64,000 nucleotides of DNA from Vibrio nitrifigilis. GTDB taxonomy: Bacteria > Pseudomonadota > Gammaproteobacteria > Enterobacterales > Vibrionaceae. Positions within the stretch are counted from its first letter, which is position 1, and every line of letters begins with the position of its first letter. A model generated the notes under the pieces. It saw nothing but the letters and a program-made list of their open reading frames with translations, did not search any database and was not told the origin of the DNA. The position numbers and the translations under genes are program-made. The stretch is from assembly GCF_015686695.1 (NCBI RefSeq), contig NZ_JADPMR010000004.1:744001-808000 (forward strand). The letters are read 5' to 3'. Positions 50,685 to 59,120 of the stretch are shown piece after piece.

Positions 50685-51617
50685 ATGTCTTTAAAACTCA
50701 ATCAATTACGTGCATTTTCTGAGGTGGCCGAATGGGGAAGTATTCGCGCAGCAAGTCGTTCACTTGGTATTTCTCAACCTGCCGTCACAAAATCTTTGCG
50801 TGATCTCGAAGAATCACTTGGCACTCAAGTGGTCATTCGCGGCAACCAAGGGATAACCCTTACTGCGGCAGGCGAACAGTTGCTTTCGCATACCACCCTT
50901 ATTTTACGAGAACTGTCATTAGCTGAGGAATCGGTAAAACAGGGGTTAGGAAACGAGTATGGCACTGTTAATGTCGGTGTCGGTGCGAGTATTGCCTGTG
51001 AGTTAATGCCTGAAGTTATTAGTAAATTTCGTCAACTCTACCCAAATGTCCAAGTAAAAATTCAAGAGGGCCAATTAGAAGCTCATATTGATCAATTACG
51101 TCAGGGGAAAATGGACTTTGTGATAAACACTCTCCAATCAGATTTAGAGGAATATGAATTCACGAAACAAAAAGTGATGGAGTTACCTTTTAAGCTTATT
51201 GCCCGTAAAGATCATCCAAAACTAAAGGCTAAGACATTAGAAGAGCTGCAAGATTGCGACTGGGTAATGCCGACTACGCGCAGCAGCTATCTAAATACTG
51301 TGTATGATATTTTGAGTCAGAATGGCGCTCAATTAAAACACGCCATTACGTGTGAATCCTATCTTTCTACATTAGCGATTATCAGCCATACCGACTGCAT
51401 TGGGCTAGTCTCTTCCACCGCGGTGGAACATTACACATACGCCCAGCAACTAGAAGAAATACGACTCGACACACCACTGCCTTGGGCGACCTATTATTTG
51501 CTGTGCCGAAAATCAAGCCCGTTGACTCCAATCGCTAATCAGCTTGCAGAACTATTTCTCTACCAATCGCGCCCACTGTTTGCTCGAGTTCAACCAGAAG
51601 CCACGTCAGACAGTTAA
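50685..51617 (+). CDS. abgR: LysR-type regulator of the abg genes
   Basis: 310 residues. Winged-HTH at the N-terminus (LNQLRAFSEVAEWGSIRAASRSLGISQPAVTKSLRDLEE) and an effector domain from about residue 90. It is divergent from abgT across 196 bases, the classical LysR arrangement, and resembles AbgR in length and position. Confidence 0.85.
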   Translation: MSLKLNQLRAFSEVAEWGSIRAASRSLGISQPAVTKSLRDLEESLGTQVVIRGNQGITLTAAGEQLLSHTTLILRELSLAEESVKQGLGNEYGTVNVGVGASIACELMPEVISKFRQLYPNVQVKIQEGQLEAHIDQLRQGKMDFVINTLQSDLEEYEFTKQKVMELPFKLIARKDHPKLKAKTLEELQDCDWVMPTTRSSYLNTVYDILSQNGAQLKHAITCESYLSTLAIISHTDCIGLVSSTAVEHYTYAQQLEEIRLDTPLPWATYYLLCRKSSPLTPIANQLAELFLYQSRPLFARVQPEATSDS

Positions 51618-51665
51618 TGCTAGCGATCTATGCCATCGCCCTGCGACGTTTATAACACGCGCTCT

Positions 51666-52433
51666 TTACTTGAGCTCAATATTTGAGCTCAATACTTCGG
51701 TTCTATTATTTGCTAATGTCGCGCCCACTGGCGTTTCAACGGTTGGATTCCACGTTAACACCGGTTGGTCACTCTCATAATACTGGTCAACGGTTCGGTT
51801 CAACCAATCTTTGACAAAATTCAATGATACAAACAGACTCAAACGATCATAGGGGAGCTTCTCTCCATCGGCCAAGCGGGTATTGGAACTGGCTATGGCT
51901 GATATAATGCCAACCAGCTCCCCTCGTTGGTTAAAGAAGCCGCCTCCGCTCATACCAGGACGAATCGGGGCATCTGAGACACTAGCATTGCACTTATCAA
52001 AATAGGTGTTACCTGAAAATAGTAAATCACGCCGATAAAACCCTTCCCCTTTGAGCAGCTTACCAAAACCATCCATGCCATAAGTCGTCACTGGCTCGTT
52101 AGTATATACCAAGCCTAAATCGGGCAATGTTTTAGCGCTATTATCCGATTTAATAATCGCGATATCGCAATTGGGATGATAGGCCACGACACTTGCCCAG
52201 TTTAACTTGGCGACATGTGCAGCGGTTAAACTCAGGTCTTTTGTAATCGGAACACTGGAACCGAAGCCTTGATATAACAAAGGAATACCAACCATCTCAT
52301 AGTCAATTGCTGGCGCTTGATTATGTGGCACTGAACTCAATGGGCCATTTGCACAGCCAGAAACAAGAACAGCAATAAACGCCATCATCACCAATCGATA
52401 AAATTTAAAGACGCAAATAACATTGGAAACCAT
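51666..52433 (-). CDS. Lipoprotein trypsin-like serine protease (paralogue 1)
   Basis: 255 residues. Lipobox LVSGC (Cys 27). The trypsin-like triad can be traced: His in LSLTAAHVAK, Asp in NCDIAIIKSD and Ser in RPGMSGGGFFN. The central part aligns closely with 53175-53924, so the pair arose by duplication. Probably anchored in the envelope. Extended C-terminal tail of about 40 residues is not shared. Confidence 0.78.
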   Translation of the reverse strand: MVSNVICVFKFYRLVMMAFIAVLVSGCANGPLSSVPHNQAPAIDYEMVGIPLLYQGFGSSVPITKDLSLTAAHVAKLNWASVVAYHPNCDIAIIKSDNSAKTLPDLGLVYTNEPVTTYGMDGFGKLLKGEGFYRRDLLFSGNTYFDKCNASVSDAPIRPGMSGGGFFNQRGELVGIISAIASSNTRLADGEKLPYDRLSLFVSLNFVKDWLNRTVDQYYESDQPVLTWNPTVETPVGATLANNRTEVLSSNIELK

Positions 52434-52991
52434 AAATAACCTCTATCATTCAGCCAAATAGCGAATTTAAAAAGCAAACACGTCTCGCCGTGTTGTTAAA
52501 TAGCGCTCAGTCAATTTGAATAAATGCAGTGTAGGTCTTATGCAATCAATTACTAGGAAATGAAAAGGCAATTTAAGGACGATACATACTTGTGCTCCAC
52601 AGCGTGTTTTAAATATGAGACATAGAATCATCGAGCATTTCAATCTTAACTCATTAATAGTAATAACTATTATTTAAAATATCTCTCAGCTCTTTGTTTA
52701 TTAATGCAACGTATTACATTAACACCCTCTAAAATATACTCCATAATCATTAGTGATATCTTTCACAACTAGACCAATTAATTTCTGTGCCCCCTTAACT
52801 ATACCACTCACGTTGAAAGGGAATGACCATTCCTATCGTGATTGAAATTAACCTAGGATCGTTGATGAAGCTCTGAACCCTGCATTTTGAGGTCATTTGG
52901 GTATATCTGTTCATCACTTAATCAAGATCAGTTTAAGTAATAAAATGCACGGCTAGAATAGCCGTTCTTATTTATTCACTGACTATTTCTC
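52434..52991. other. AT-rich intergenic region before the Rmf-like gene
   Basis: About 560 bases without an ORF. A CGGCTA-GAA-TAGCCG hairpin (52950-52964) followed by TTCTTATTT lies 28 bases before the small gene; it could be an attenuator or terminator. No further signal seen. Confidence 0.45.
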
Positions 52992-53141
52992 ATGAACAAA
53001 CAACAAGAATCTGCTTTTAATGACGGTTACCTAGCCTTTGGCGCTGGGCATACTGATACCGCTAATCCATATAAAACCACTGAATACGGTGACTGCTGGC
53101 GACAAGGATGGTTTCAAGCTCAACACGATTTCTGTGCTTAA
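52992..53141 (+). CDS. Rmf/CrpP-like 49-residue protein
   Basis: MNKQQESAFNDGYLAFGAG, then NPYKTTEYGDCWRQGW and a short tail. The pattern AF-x2-GY-x-A-x-G ... NPY ... W-x2-GW is that of ribosome modulation factor and its CrpP-type relatives. Rmf dimerises ribosomes in stationary phase; CrpP-type proteins have been linked to other stress or drug-related roles. The gene is short enough to be missed by ORF length filters. It sits between the two protease-like lipoproteins, on the opposite strand. Confidence 0.7.
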   Translation: MNKQQESAFNDGYLAFGAGHTDTANPYKTTEYGDCWRQGWFQAQHDFCA

Positions 53142-53174
53142 ATCTCACTCTCTTATTACCGTGATGACCATGTC

Positions 53175-53924
53175 TCACCTACCAACGTGTTTTGTAGGAG
53201 CAGACATGGCCCAAAGTTTTGGCACATGTTTATTCTCTTGCTTATAGAAGTGAGATACTTCACTATCGAGCCAATTTCTTACAAAATTAAGCGATAAAAA
53301 GATACTGAGTCGTTTATAAGGCAGTGCATCGCCGCTAACTAAATGAGTGTCACGTGGATCAGCCATGGCCGCTATAATTCCGACAAGCTCACCTTTATCA
53401 TTAAATGCGCCGCCTCCACTCATACCTTTACGGATTGGTGCATCCATAACACTTGCATTGCAATGACTAAAATAACGGCTACCAGTAAACGTAAGATCGA
53501 TACGATAAAAGCCTTTACCCGTAATCGTTCTTCCCAGTACGTCGGAACCATAGGTTTTTACTGGTTCATTAACGTAAATAAGTCCGAATTTAACTGGATG
53601 CTGTAAATGGTTATCTGATTTAATGAGCGCAATATCACATTGTGGGTGATACGCCACAACCGTTGCCCAATTGCCTCTAGCGACATGCGCTGCCGTCAAA
53701 CTTAATTCATCGGTTATCGGTACACTTGAACCAAACCCTTGCAGTAGCAAAGGCACCCCCATAAATTCATAGTGAATCGTTGGTGCTTGGTCTAATTTAG
53801 CAATAGATGTAGGACCATTACTCAGGACACAACCGCCTAAAACGTTAGCCAGTATACACGTAAGTATTACCCTAATTTTTCTGTAACTAATTAAAACATT
53901 GAGAGTTAATTTAACCGAAACCAT
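53175..53924 (-). CDS. Lipoprotein trypsin-like serine protease (paralogue 2)
   Basis: 249 residues, lipobox LGGC (Cys 32). Triad in LSLTAAHVAR, QCDIALIKSD and RKGMSGGGAFN. Shares GVPLLLQGFGSSVPIT-type sequence with its paralogue at 51666. The N-terminal MVSVKLTLN is more basic. Both genes have good ribosome sites and appear intact. Confidence 0.78.
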   Translation of the reverse strand: MVSVKLTLNVLISYRKIRVILTCILANVLGGCVLSNGPTSIAKLDQAPTIHYEFMGVPLLLQGFGSSVPITDELSLTAAHVARGNWATVVAYHPQCDIALIKSDNHLQHPVKFGLIYVNEPVKTYGSDVLGRTITGKGFYRIDLTFTGSRYFSHCNASVMDAPIRKGMSGGGAFNDKGELVGIIAAMADPRDTHLVSGDALPYKRLSIFLSLNFVRNWLDSEVSHFYKQENKHVPKLWAMSAPTKHVGR

Positions 53925-54275
53925 GGTTAATAGCCCTAATAATATTCACCGGTATTATTAAGGAATAGAGGATACTGATTGCCACTTTTAATATATCGAT
54001 CACACTCGGCCAATAATAATATAATAAAAAATCACCATTCTTATATTTAAGAAATATTCTCTTTGTCGATTGGTTATTTTCACACTAGCGCGAATTTTAA
54101 ATTTGATATGGCAATTTCCTGCCACATGAATAGATACGGTGTAAATAACGAAACAATACTAAAAAATAGACAAATAAATCAATCAACTATGGTTAATTAG
54201 TGTTTGGCATATCTATTGCTTAAAGAAATAACGGCAATAACATTGTTATTTATTATGATGAAATGAGGATATGAC
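53925..54275. other. AT-rich intergenic region
   Basis: About 350 bases; no ORF, terminator or convincing promoter recognised. Confidence 0.4.
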
Positions 54276-54634
54276 ATGATTAATCAGTTCATTCATTCTT
54301 TAAATCAATATGCTCAAGCGCGTTACAATGATGTGAAGAAAGGTTTGTATAGTGCTAGTGACGCCAATGACTTGCTTAATACCTATTCAGACAGCATGAT
54401 TCAAGGAATGTGTCTTATCGGCAAGGAATATTATATCGGTCCTATTCAGCGTCAAACGAATCATTGGTCTCGTATTATATCTCCATCGGCGCAACTTCCC
54501 CATCACATTCAGTTATCGTTACATGTTTCGCCACTATTGATAAACCCCACCGTCACTCGATTAGCGACGATAAGATCCATACATATCAATCCCAGTATTG
54601 GAACGAACAAAAAATTCGCGTAAACCACTGGTGA
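54276..54634 (+). pseudogene. Probably frameshifted small gene, unknown function
   Basis: ATG at 54276 with GAGGATATGAC upstream opens MINQFIHSLNQYAQARYNDV, a convincing coding start, and reads coherently to GKEYYIGPIQRQ. Beyond about 54450 the product looks unstructured in this frame, while another frame gives VSYYISIGATSPSHSVIVTC and ends at SQYWNEQKIRVNHW (stop 54634). A single-base indel near 54440-54460 would join them into about 119 residues. Family not recognised. Confidence 0.5.
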
Positions 54635-54641
54635 AAAGGTT

Positions 54642-55103
54642 TCAGAGATTCACTTGATGCTGATTGTGTACGGTGATGCCATTTTGCCGCAGCAAAGCGG
54701 TTGTTATCCCTTGGCCGATGATTTTTGTCCCGGAAAATGCTCCGTTATACACTTGTGAACTGCCACAAGAAGGGCTTTTTTCAGTCAAAAAAGCTTGAGT
54801 GATTCCTTGTTCTAGACAAAGCTGCAAGGTCTTTTGAGCTCCTTTAACAAAAGCATCCGTAACGTCTACGCCGTCTTTACTCAGTACTTTAGCTTTACCA
54901 GCTAAAACATCACTACTCGTTCCACCCACAATTTCAGCAGGCACTCTAGGTATGGGCAAGCCACCTGCGACTTCGGGACAAAATGCGACAACGTCATACA
55001 TCGATACAAGCTGTTGAAATGCATCAGACTCTTCTTTTACATCACTGCCGTCATAACGGACTTTTTGTCCCATCAAACAGGCACTAACTAATACTTTTTC
55101 CAT
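54642..55103 (-). CDS. DUF523-family protein
   Basis: 153 residues from the ATG at 55103 (MEKVLVSACLMG). DUF523 marks: SACLMGQKVRYDGSDV, FCPEVAGGLPIPR and KSPSCGS, with three conserved cysteines that may bind a metal. Function of the family is unknown. Confidence 0.88.
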   Translation of the reverse strand: MEKVLVSACLMGQKVRYDGSDVKEESDAFQQLVSMYDVVAFCPEVAGGLPIPRVPAEIVGGTSSDVLAGKAKVLSKDGVDVTDAFVKGAQKTLQLCLEQGITQAFLTEKSPSCGSSQVYNGAFSGTKIIGQGITTALLRQNGITVHNQHQVNL

Positions 55104-55156
55104 ACTCTTCACTCACTAGGTATACACTTAACGTATTAATAAGCCGTCTACAACTA

Positions 55157-55624
55157 CTATGGCCGATAGACAACATCAAAGTGTTCCAATACGAGTAACA
55201 TCTCTTCGCTCGGTTCCATACCTTGATCTTTACATTCCGCACTAAAAAAATCCCAATGTGCCTCTTTCCACCAACGTAGCGATTTGTCCCCTTCCCCTTC
55301 GGCGGCAGCAAACTCCTCGGTCACGTCACAATAGCGACAAGTAGCCACTGATGTTGTTTCTACGACACAGACAGGTTCACCATCCCAACGAGTCACCACT
55401 AATAATGCCCCAACTTGCGGACGTGGTTCACCCACTACGCTATACCAGTAGTCCATGCTGCAAGTCGCACGTTTTTCACCTTTTACAATAAGTTCAGCGC
55501 AGACGTTGGCACTCTCCTCATTAGCACAGAAATAATCCGCGGTAAATTGAGTATACTGTTGCGATTTTTCTTTAGGGATTGATGCCAAGTATTGCTCGAG
55601 CATCGTTTTGCTTCTTGAATCCAT
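55157..55624 (-). CDS. ASCH-domain protein
   Basis: 155 residues from the ATG at 55624 (MDSRSKTMLEQYLA). ASCH pattern: ELIVKGEKRATCSMDYWY, GALLVVTRWDGEPVCVVETT and GDKSLRWWKEAHWDFF. Some ASCH proteins hydrolyse N4-acylcytidine or bind RNA; a YqfB-like amidohydrolase role is possible but unproven. Confidence 0.83.
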   Translation of the reverse strand: MDSRSKTMLEQYLASIPKEKSQQYTQFTADYFCANEESANVCAELIVKGEKRATCSMDYWYSVVGEPRPQVGALLVVTRWDGEPVCVVETTSVATCRYCDVTEEFAAAEGEGDKSLRWWKEAHWDFFSAECKDQGMEPSEEMLLVLEHFDVVYRP

Positions 55625-55629
55625 ATTAT

Positions 55630-56319
55630 TTATCTTGTTACTTTTTCTAAACATTGGGTAACAGCTAAGCGCTGATACCAATCATTAAATACCAAATCAA
55701 AATGGCGTAATTCCACGTAGCCAAAATCATAGTTTCGATAGTCGTGGCAAAGCTCTAACAGTTTTTGTTGCTCTTGCAATGGCTGATAAAAACGAACGGC
55801 AGAGCTATGAGCGGTGACTAATTTATAACGCGCATCTAAACTGCACTGTAAACCAGATTGATTAAAGGCATCTCGGAGCCTATCACGTAATTGATTCAAC
55901 CCGTCTCCTTGCGGAAGACCTTGTATCACAATGCAATTTGGTGACGCGGTCACGCCACGATAGTGAATCGTGATAGGCTCAATGTCCTTAAGAACGGTAC
56001 GAAATATCTCACAATATTCTTGTTGATTAATATCGATGAGCTGAAAGCCGGAATAACAAGAGATGATAGACAGAATTGTCGCATGTAATTCATTGATCGG
56101 ATGGTAATATTGACGAGGTTCAATCTCTCTCACTCGCGCTTGGAACTGAGCAATTTTCTGTGCCACATCTGAACAGCCTTGATGAATATACGCCAGCGCT
56201 GTAATTCCACGTCGATCGTCTTTATCCAAATCGCACAAATACGGATCAAGCTCTATTCGATTATGATGAATAGCTTGAGTAAAATTGTCCCACATGGATT
56301 GATAAATCGACTCGATCAT
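55630..56319 (-). CDS. 2H phosphoesterase-like protein
   Basis: 229 residues. Two His-x-Thr/Ser motifs, ELHATILSI (about 79) and TAHSSAVRF (about 170), are the catalytic pair of the 2H (LigT/2'-5' RNA ligase) superfamily. RNA or cyclic-nucleotide phosphodiester chemistry is therefore likely. Ends five bases before the ASCH gene starts. Confidence 0.75.
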   Translation of the reverse strand: MIESIYQSMWDNFTQAIHHNRIELDPYLCDLDKDDRRGITALAYIHQGCSDVAQKIAQFQARVREIEPRQYYHPINELHATILSIISCYSGFQLIDINQQEYCEIFRTVLKDIEPITIHYRGVTASPNCIVIQGLPQGDGLNQLRDRLRDAFNQSGLQCSLDARYKLVTAHSSAVRFYQPLQEQQKLLELCHDYRNYDFGYVELRHFDLVFNDWYQRLAVTQCLEKVTR

Positions 56320-56335
56320 CTCTACTCCTTTGCTA

Positions 56336-56761
56336 TTATGACTGCCCTAAATACGGAGTAAGAAACTCTGCCACTTCATCATGGCATACGCCTAATTCAA
56401 CCTTTACACCCGCTTGTTTAAGTATTTCAATCCCTTTACCATTATTACGCTCATCAGGGTCAATCATTGCGACAACCACATGCCGAATGCCCCGTTCAAC
56501 TAGGGTGTTTGCACATGACGGCGTCCTGCCAACAAAAGAACAAGGCTCTAAAGTCACATAAGCAGTAACGTTTGCCAAATCCCCTCGATAGCCATTCAAG
56601 GCTTCAATTTCTGCATGATTTCCGCCCACGCTTTGCGTATGTCCTTGCGATACTAACTGGTCATCTTTGACTAACACACATCCAACCGGTGGATTGGGTC
56701 GACAATGAGGGAGAGCTTGCTGTGATAGGGTTAAGGCTTGTTTCATCCATTTTTTATGCAT
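56336..56761 (-). CDS. RibD-like cytidine/diaminohydroxyphosphoribosyl deaminase
   Basis: 141 residues, zinc deaminase domain only. NPPVGCVLVKDD, zinc His and catalytic Glu in GGNHAEIEAL, and the two zinc Cys in LEPCSFVGRTPSC. It resembles the N-terminal half of RibD but lacks the reductase half. A separate deaminase function is possible; riboflavin linkage is not supported by neighbours. Confidence 0.85.
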   Translation of the reverse strand: MHKKWMKQALTLSQQALPHCRPNPPVGCVLVKDDQLVSQGHTQSVGGNHAEIEALNGYRGDLANVTAYVTLEPCSFVGRTPSCANTLVERGIRHVVVAMIDPDERNNGKGIEILKQAGVKVELGVCHDEVAEFLTPYLGQS

Positions 56762-56777
56762 AGTGGTGCCCTTAACG

Positions 56778-57434
56778 CTACTGACGGATTAAAAGACATA
56801 ACGTTTCTTGCAAACCCGCCACATCTTCAACAATTTGGTAAGGATTTTCTTTACTTAACTCTTCTTGGCTACCGTATCCATAAAGAACACCAATCGCTGG
56901 CATATCGCTTAATGACGCACCGATAAGATCATGTTTCCGATCGCCAATCATGATCGCTTCTCCGGCCGTTTTATTAAGTATTTTCAGGGTGTACTCAATA
57001 ACTTCGTGCTTGCTGGTACGCGTATTATCCAAATTGCTGCCAACGATGACATCGAAGTATTTAGCAAAATCGAAATGGTCAGCGATTTTCTCAGCGAACG
57101 GCGTAGGTTTAGAGGTAGCGATAGCGAGGGTAAGTTTATGTTGTTTAAGCGCGGCTAGAAGCTCGGGGATACCAGCATAGAGTTCATTTTCTAAGATACC
57201 GGTTTGCGAAAAGTATTCGCGATAATAGGTAATGGCTTGCAGTGCTTGTTCTTCAGAGAGACCATAAAACGCCATAAAAGACTCTTTCAATGGTGGACCA
57301 ATAAACGGGATAAGTTCATCAAGATCGTTAACCTCAATATCAAACCGCTTCAAAGCATACTGCACCGATTTAGTAATTCCAACTTTGGGATCCGTTAAGG
57401 TTCCATCCAAATCAAATAACACGGTATTGAACAT
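56778..57434 (-). CDS. HAD-family phosphatase (phosphoglycolate phosphatase-like)
   Basis: 218 residues. HAD motif I FDLDGTLTD (residues 7-15), motif II IATSKP, motif III Lys in SKHEV and motif IV MIGDRKHDLIGA. A helical cap of PGP type follows motif I. Substrate could be phosphoglycolate or a nucleotide. Confidence 0.87.
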   Translation of the reverse strand: MFNTVLFDLDGTLTDPKVGITKSVQYALKRFDIEVNDLDELIPFIGPPLKESFMAFYGLSEEQALQAITYYREYFSQTGILENELYAGIPELLAALKQHKLTLAIATSKPTPFAEKIADHFDFAKYFDVIVGSNLDNTRTSKHEVIEYTLKILNKTAGEAIMIGDRKHDLIGASLSDMPAIGVLYGYGSQEELSKENPYQIVEDVAGLQETLCLLIRQ

Positions 57435-57620
57435 ATTTATTCCTTCCTAACGTCTGGGTCTTGAATACCTTCTCTTTGTCGTATCAAGAACAACACACAC
57501 CTTGAATCTATCACCACAAGAGTGCCTGTCCCCGTTAGGGCCTTATTTATAACAGATATTGAATAACATTCATATCTAATCTCAAATTCCGCCCAAAATA
57601 TCAATTACTTAATAAACAGA

Positions 57621-57646
57621 GGGCCAAGAATATTCTATCTTGGCCC
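57621..57646 (-). terminator. Hairpin after the asparaginase gene
   Basis: GGGCCAAGA/TCTTGGCCC, 9-bp stem with 8-base loop, 33 bases past the stop; only a weak T run follows on the minus strand. Confidence 0.6.
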
Positions 57647-57678
57647 CTGAACAAATCTAGAGTGTGTGGCTCGTTAAG

Positions 57679-58713
57679 TTATAGCTGTGCGAAATAGTGT
57701 CGAATTTGCGGAATTTTCTCCCCTTTCGCTAATGCTAACTCCAGAATGATTTTAGATTTCTGCGGATTATAGAACCCAGATCCAATCGCGTTTTCATGAG
57801 TTGAAACATACCCTGTCGGAACGCGACTTGCGACCACCACAGGAATACCATCTTTCATGGCCTGTTTAATCGTATCTTGAATCCAACTTGGTGTAGAGCC
57901 ATCGCCCGTCCCTGCGATCACAATGCCTTTTGCTCCATCTTTAATTGCATCTTTTAGTAGTTCACCACTTTGGTCTTGATAACTGTATAGAATCACGACC
58001 TTCGGCAAAGTTGTCACAGTAGTAATATCGAAATTAGGCTTATTGATCGGTTTGGTATCTGCATAATAAAAATACGGTTGACCACTGATAAAGCCGCCAA
58101 TATATCCCTGTTCAGGCGCAGCAAATGTTTCTACTGCATGGGTATTGGTTTTTGTTACGTAATACGCAGGGCTAATGCGGTCATTCATCGCCACCATGGC
58201 TCCACGCCCTTTCGCAGCATCCACACTGGCTAACTTAACTGCATCATATAAGTTCATTGCACCGTCTGCGCTGATCGCAGTTGCGGGACGCATCGCGCCA
58301 ACAATGACCACAGGTTTGTCAGAATTTACCGTCATATCAAGAAAAAAAGCGGTTTCTTCTAGGGTGTCGGTTCCGTGGGTAACGACCACACCGTGAGTCG
58401 AGGGTTTCGCGAGATCTTTATTGATCGCTTTAGTCATACTGAGCAATGTTTTCTGATTCACATCGGGTGAACCAACGTTAGAGATTTGCACACCACTCAC
58501 ATCCGCAAACTGCTTAATTTCAGGCACGGCTTGAATCAACTTATCCACCCCTAAGCTGCCCGCTTTGTAATCGGTACTGTCTATATTCGATTTAGATGCC
58601 CCAGCGATAGTGCCTCCCGTGGCATAAATGGTGACATGTGGCTGTTCTGCTGCCTGCACCCACGAACTTCCCATCAAGCACGCGATGGCCAAAACGACGG
58701 TTTTTATTTTCAT
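57679..58713 (-). CDS. ansB: Periplasmic L-asparaginase (type II)
   Basis: 344 residues from the ATG at 58713 with AAAGGGAG upstream; the longer frame to 58818 is not used. Signal peptide ending VQAAE (about 22). TIYATGGTIAGAS holds the nucleophilic Thr, and THGTDTLEETAFFLD the second Thr-Asp pair; STPSWIQ and ENAIGSGFYNP complete the AnsB profile. Hydrolyses asparagine to aspartate and ammonia in the periplasm; in enteric bacteria it is induced under anaerobiosis. Confidence 0.94.
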   Translation of the reverse strand: MKIKTVVLAIACLMGSSWVQAAEQPHVTIYATGGTIAGASKSNIDSTDYKAGSLGVDKLIQAVPEIKQFADVSGVQISNVGSPDVNQKTLLSMTKAINKDLAKPSTHGVVVTHGTDTLEETAFFLDMTVNSDKPVVIVGAMRPATAISADGAMNLYDAVKLASVDAAKGRGAMVAMNDRISPAYYVTKTNTHAVETFAAPEQGYIGGFISGQPYFYYADTKPINKPNFDITTVTTLPKVVILYSYQDQSGELLKDAIKDGAKGIVIAGTGDGSTPSWIQDTIKQAMKDGIPVVVASRVPTGYVSTHENAIGSGFYNPQKSKIILELALAKGEKIPQIRHYFAQL

Positions 58714-59120
58714 TATCAACTCCCTTTTATTAATAACCCTTTGATTGCAATATATATACCGAGATTTTACACAGTAAAAACGTGACTTTGCCCCATAAAC
58801 TATTTTGTGCATAATCAAACTTGTGCATTAACTTTAAATAGTGCACTGTGATTGTGCGGAGATGAACACTGCGATATTAACAACTGGCAGTGAAATCACG
58901 CTTTATAAGCGCGATCACAATACAGATCGAACACTGATTGCTCGATACGTTTTAATATTGACCAGGCTTATTACTTTCTGCTACAAGTCAGATGTAAATG
59001 TAATATGAGTTACACAATAGTGTGCTTGTTATCACAGAGTGTATCAGTTACCGTACGCTTATAACTCTATGGAATAAGTACGCCCATGGACATAAATCAA
59101 AAAATAAATAATGGAATACT
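58714..59120. other. Shared upstream region of ansB and the peptide importer
   Basis: Divergent promoters are expected here. Contains the TGTGCA-type direct repeats at 58807-58858. TTGATTGCAATATA (about 58751-58764) is only a half-match to an FNR site. No ORF seen. Confidence 0.5.
58807..58858. repeat. Direct repeats of GTGCA in the ansB promoter region
   Basis: GTGCAT at 58807 and 58823, GTGCAC at 58841 and GTGCGG at 58854. The first two are part of a longer repeat TTGTGCATWA spaced 16 bases apart. They lie 94-140 bases upstream of ansB and may be repeated regulator sites. Confidence 0.45.
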
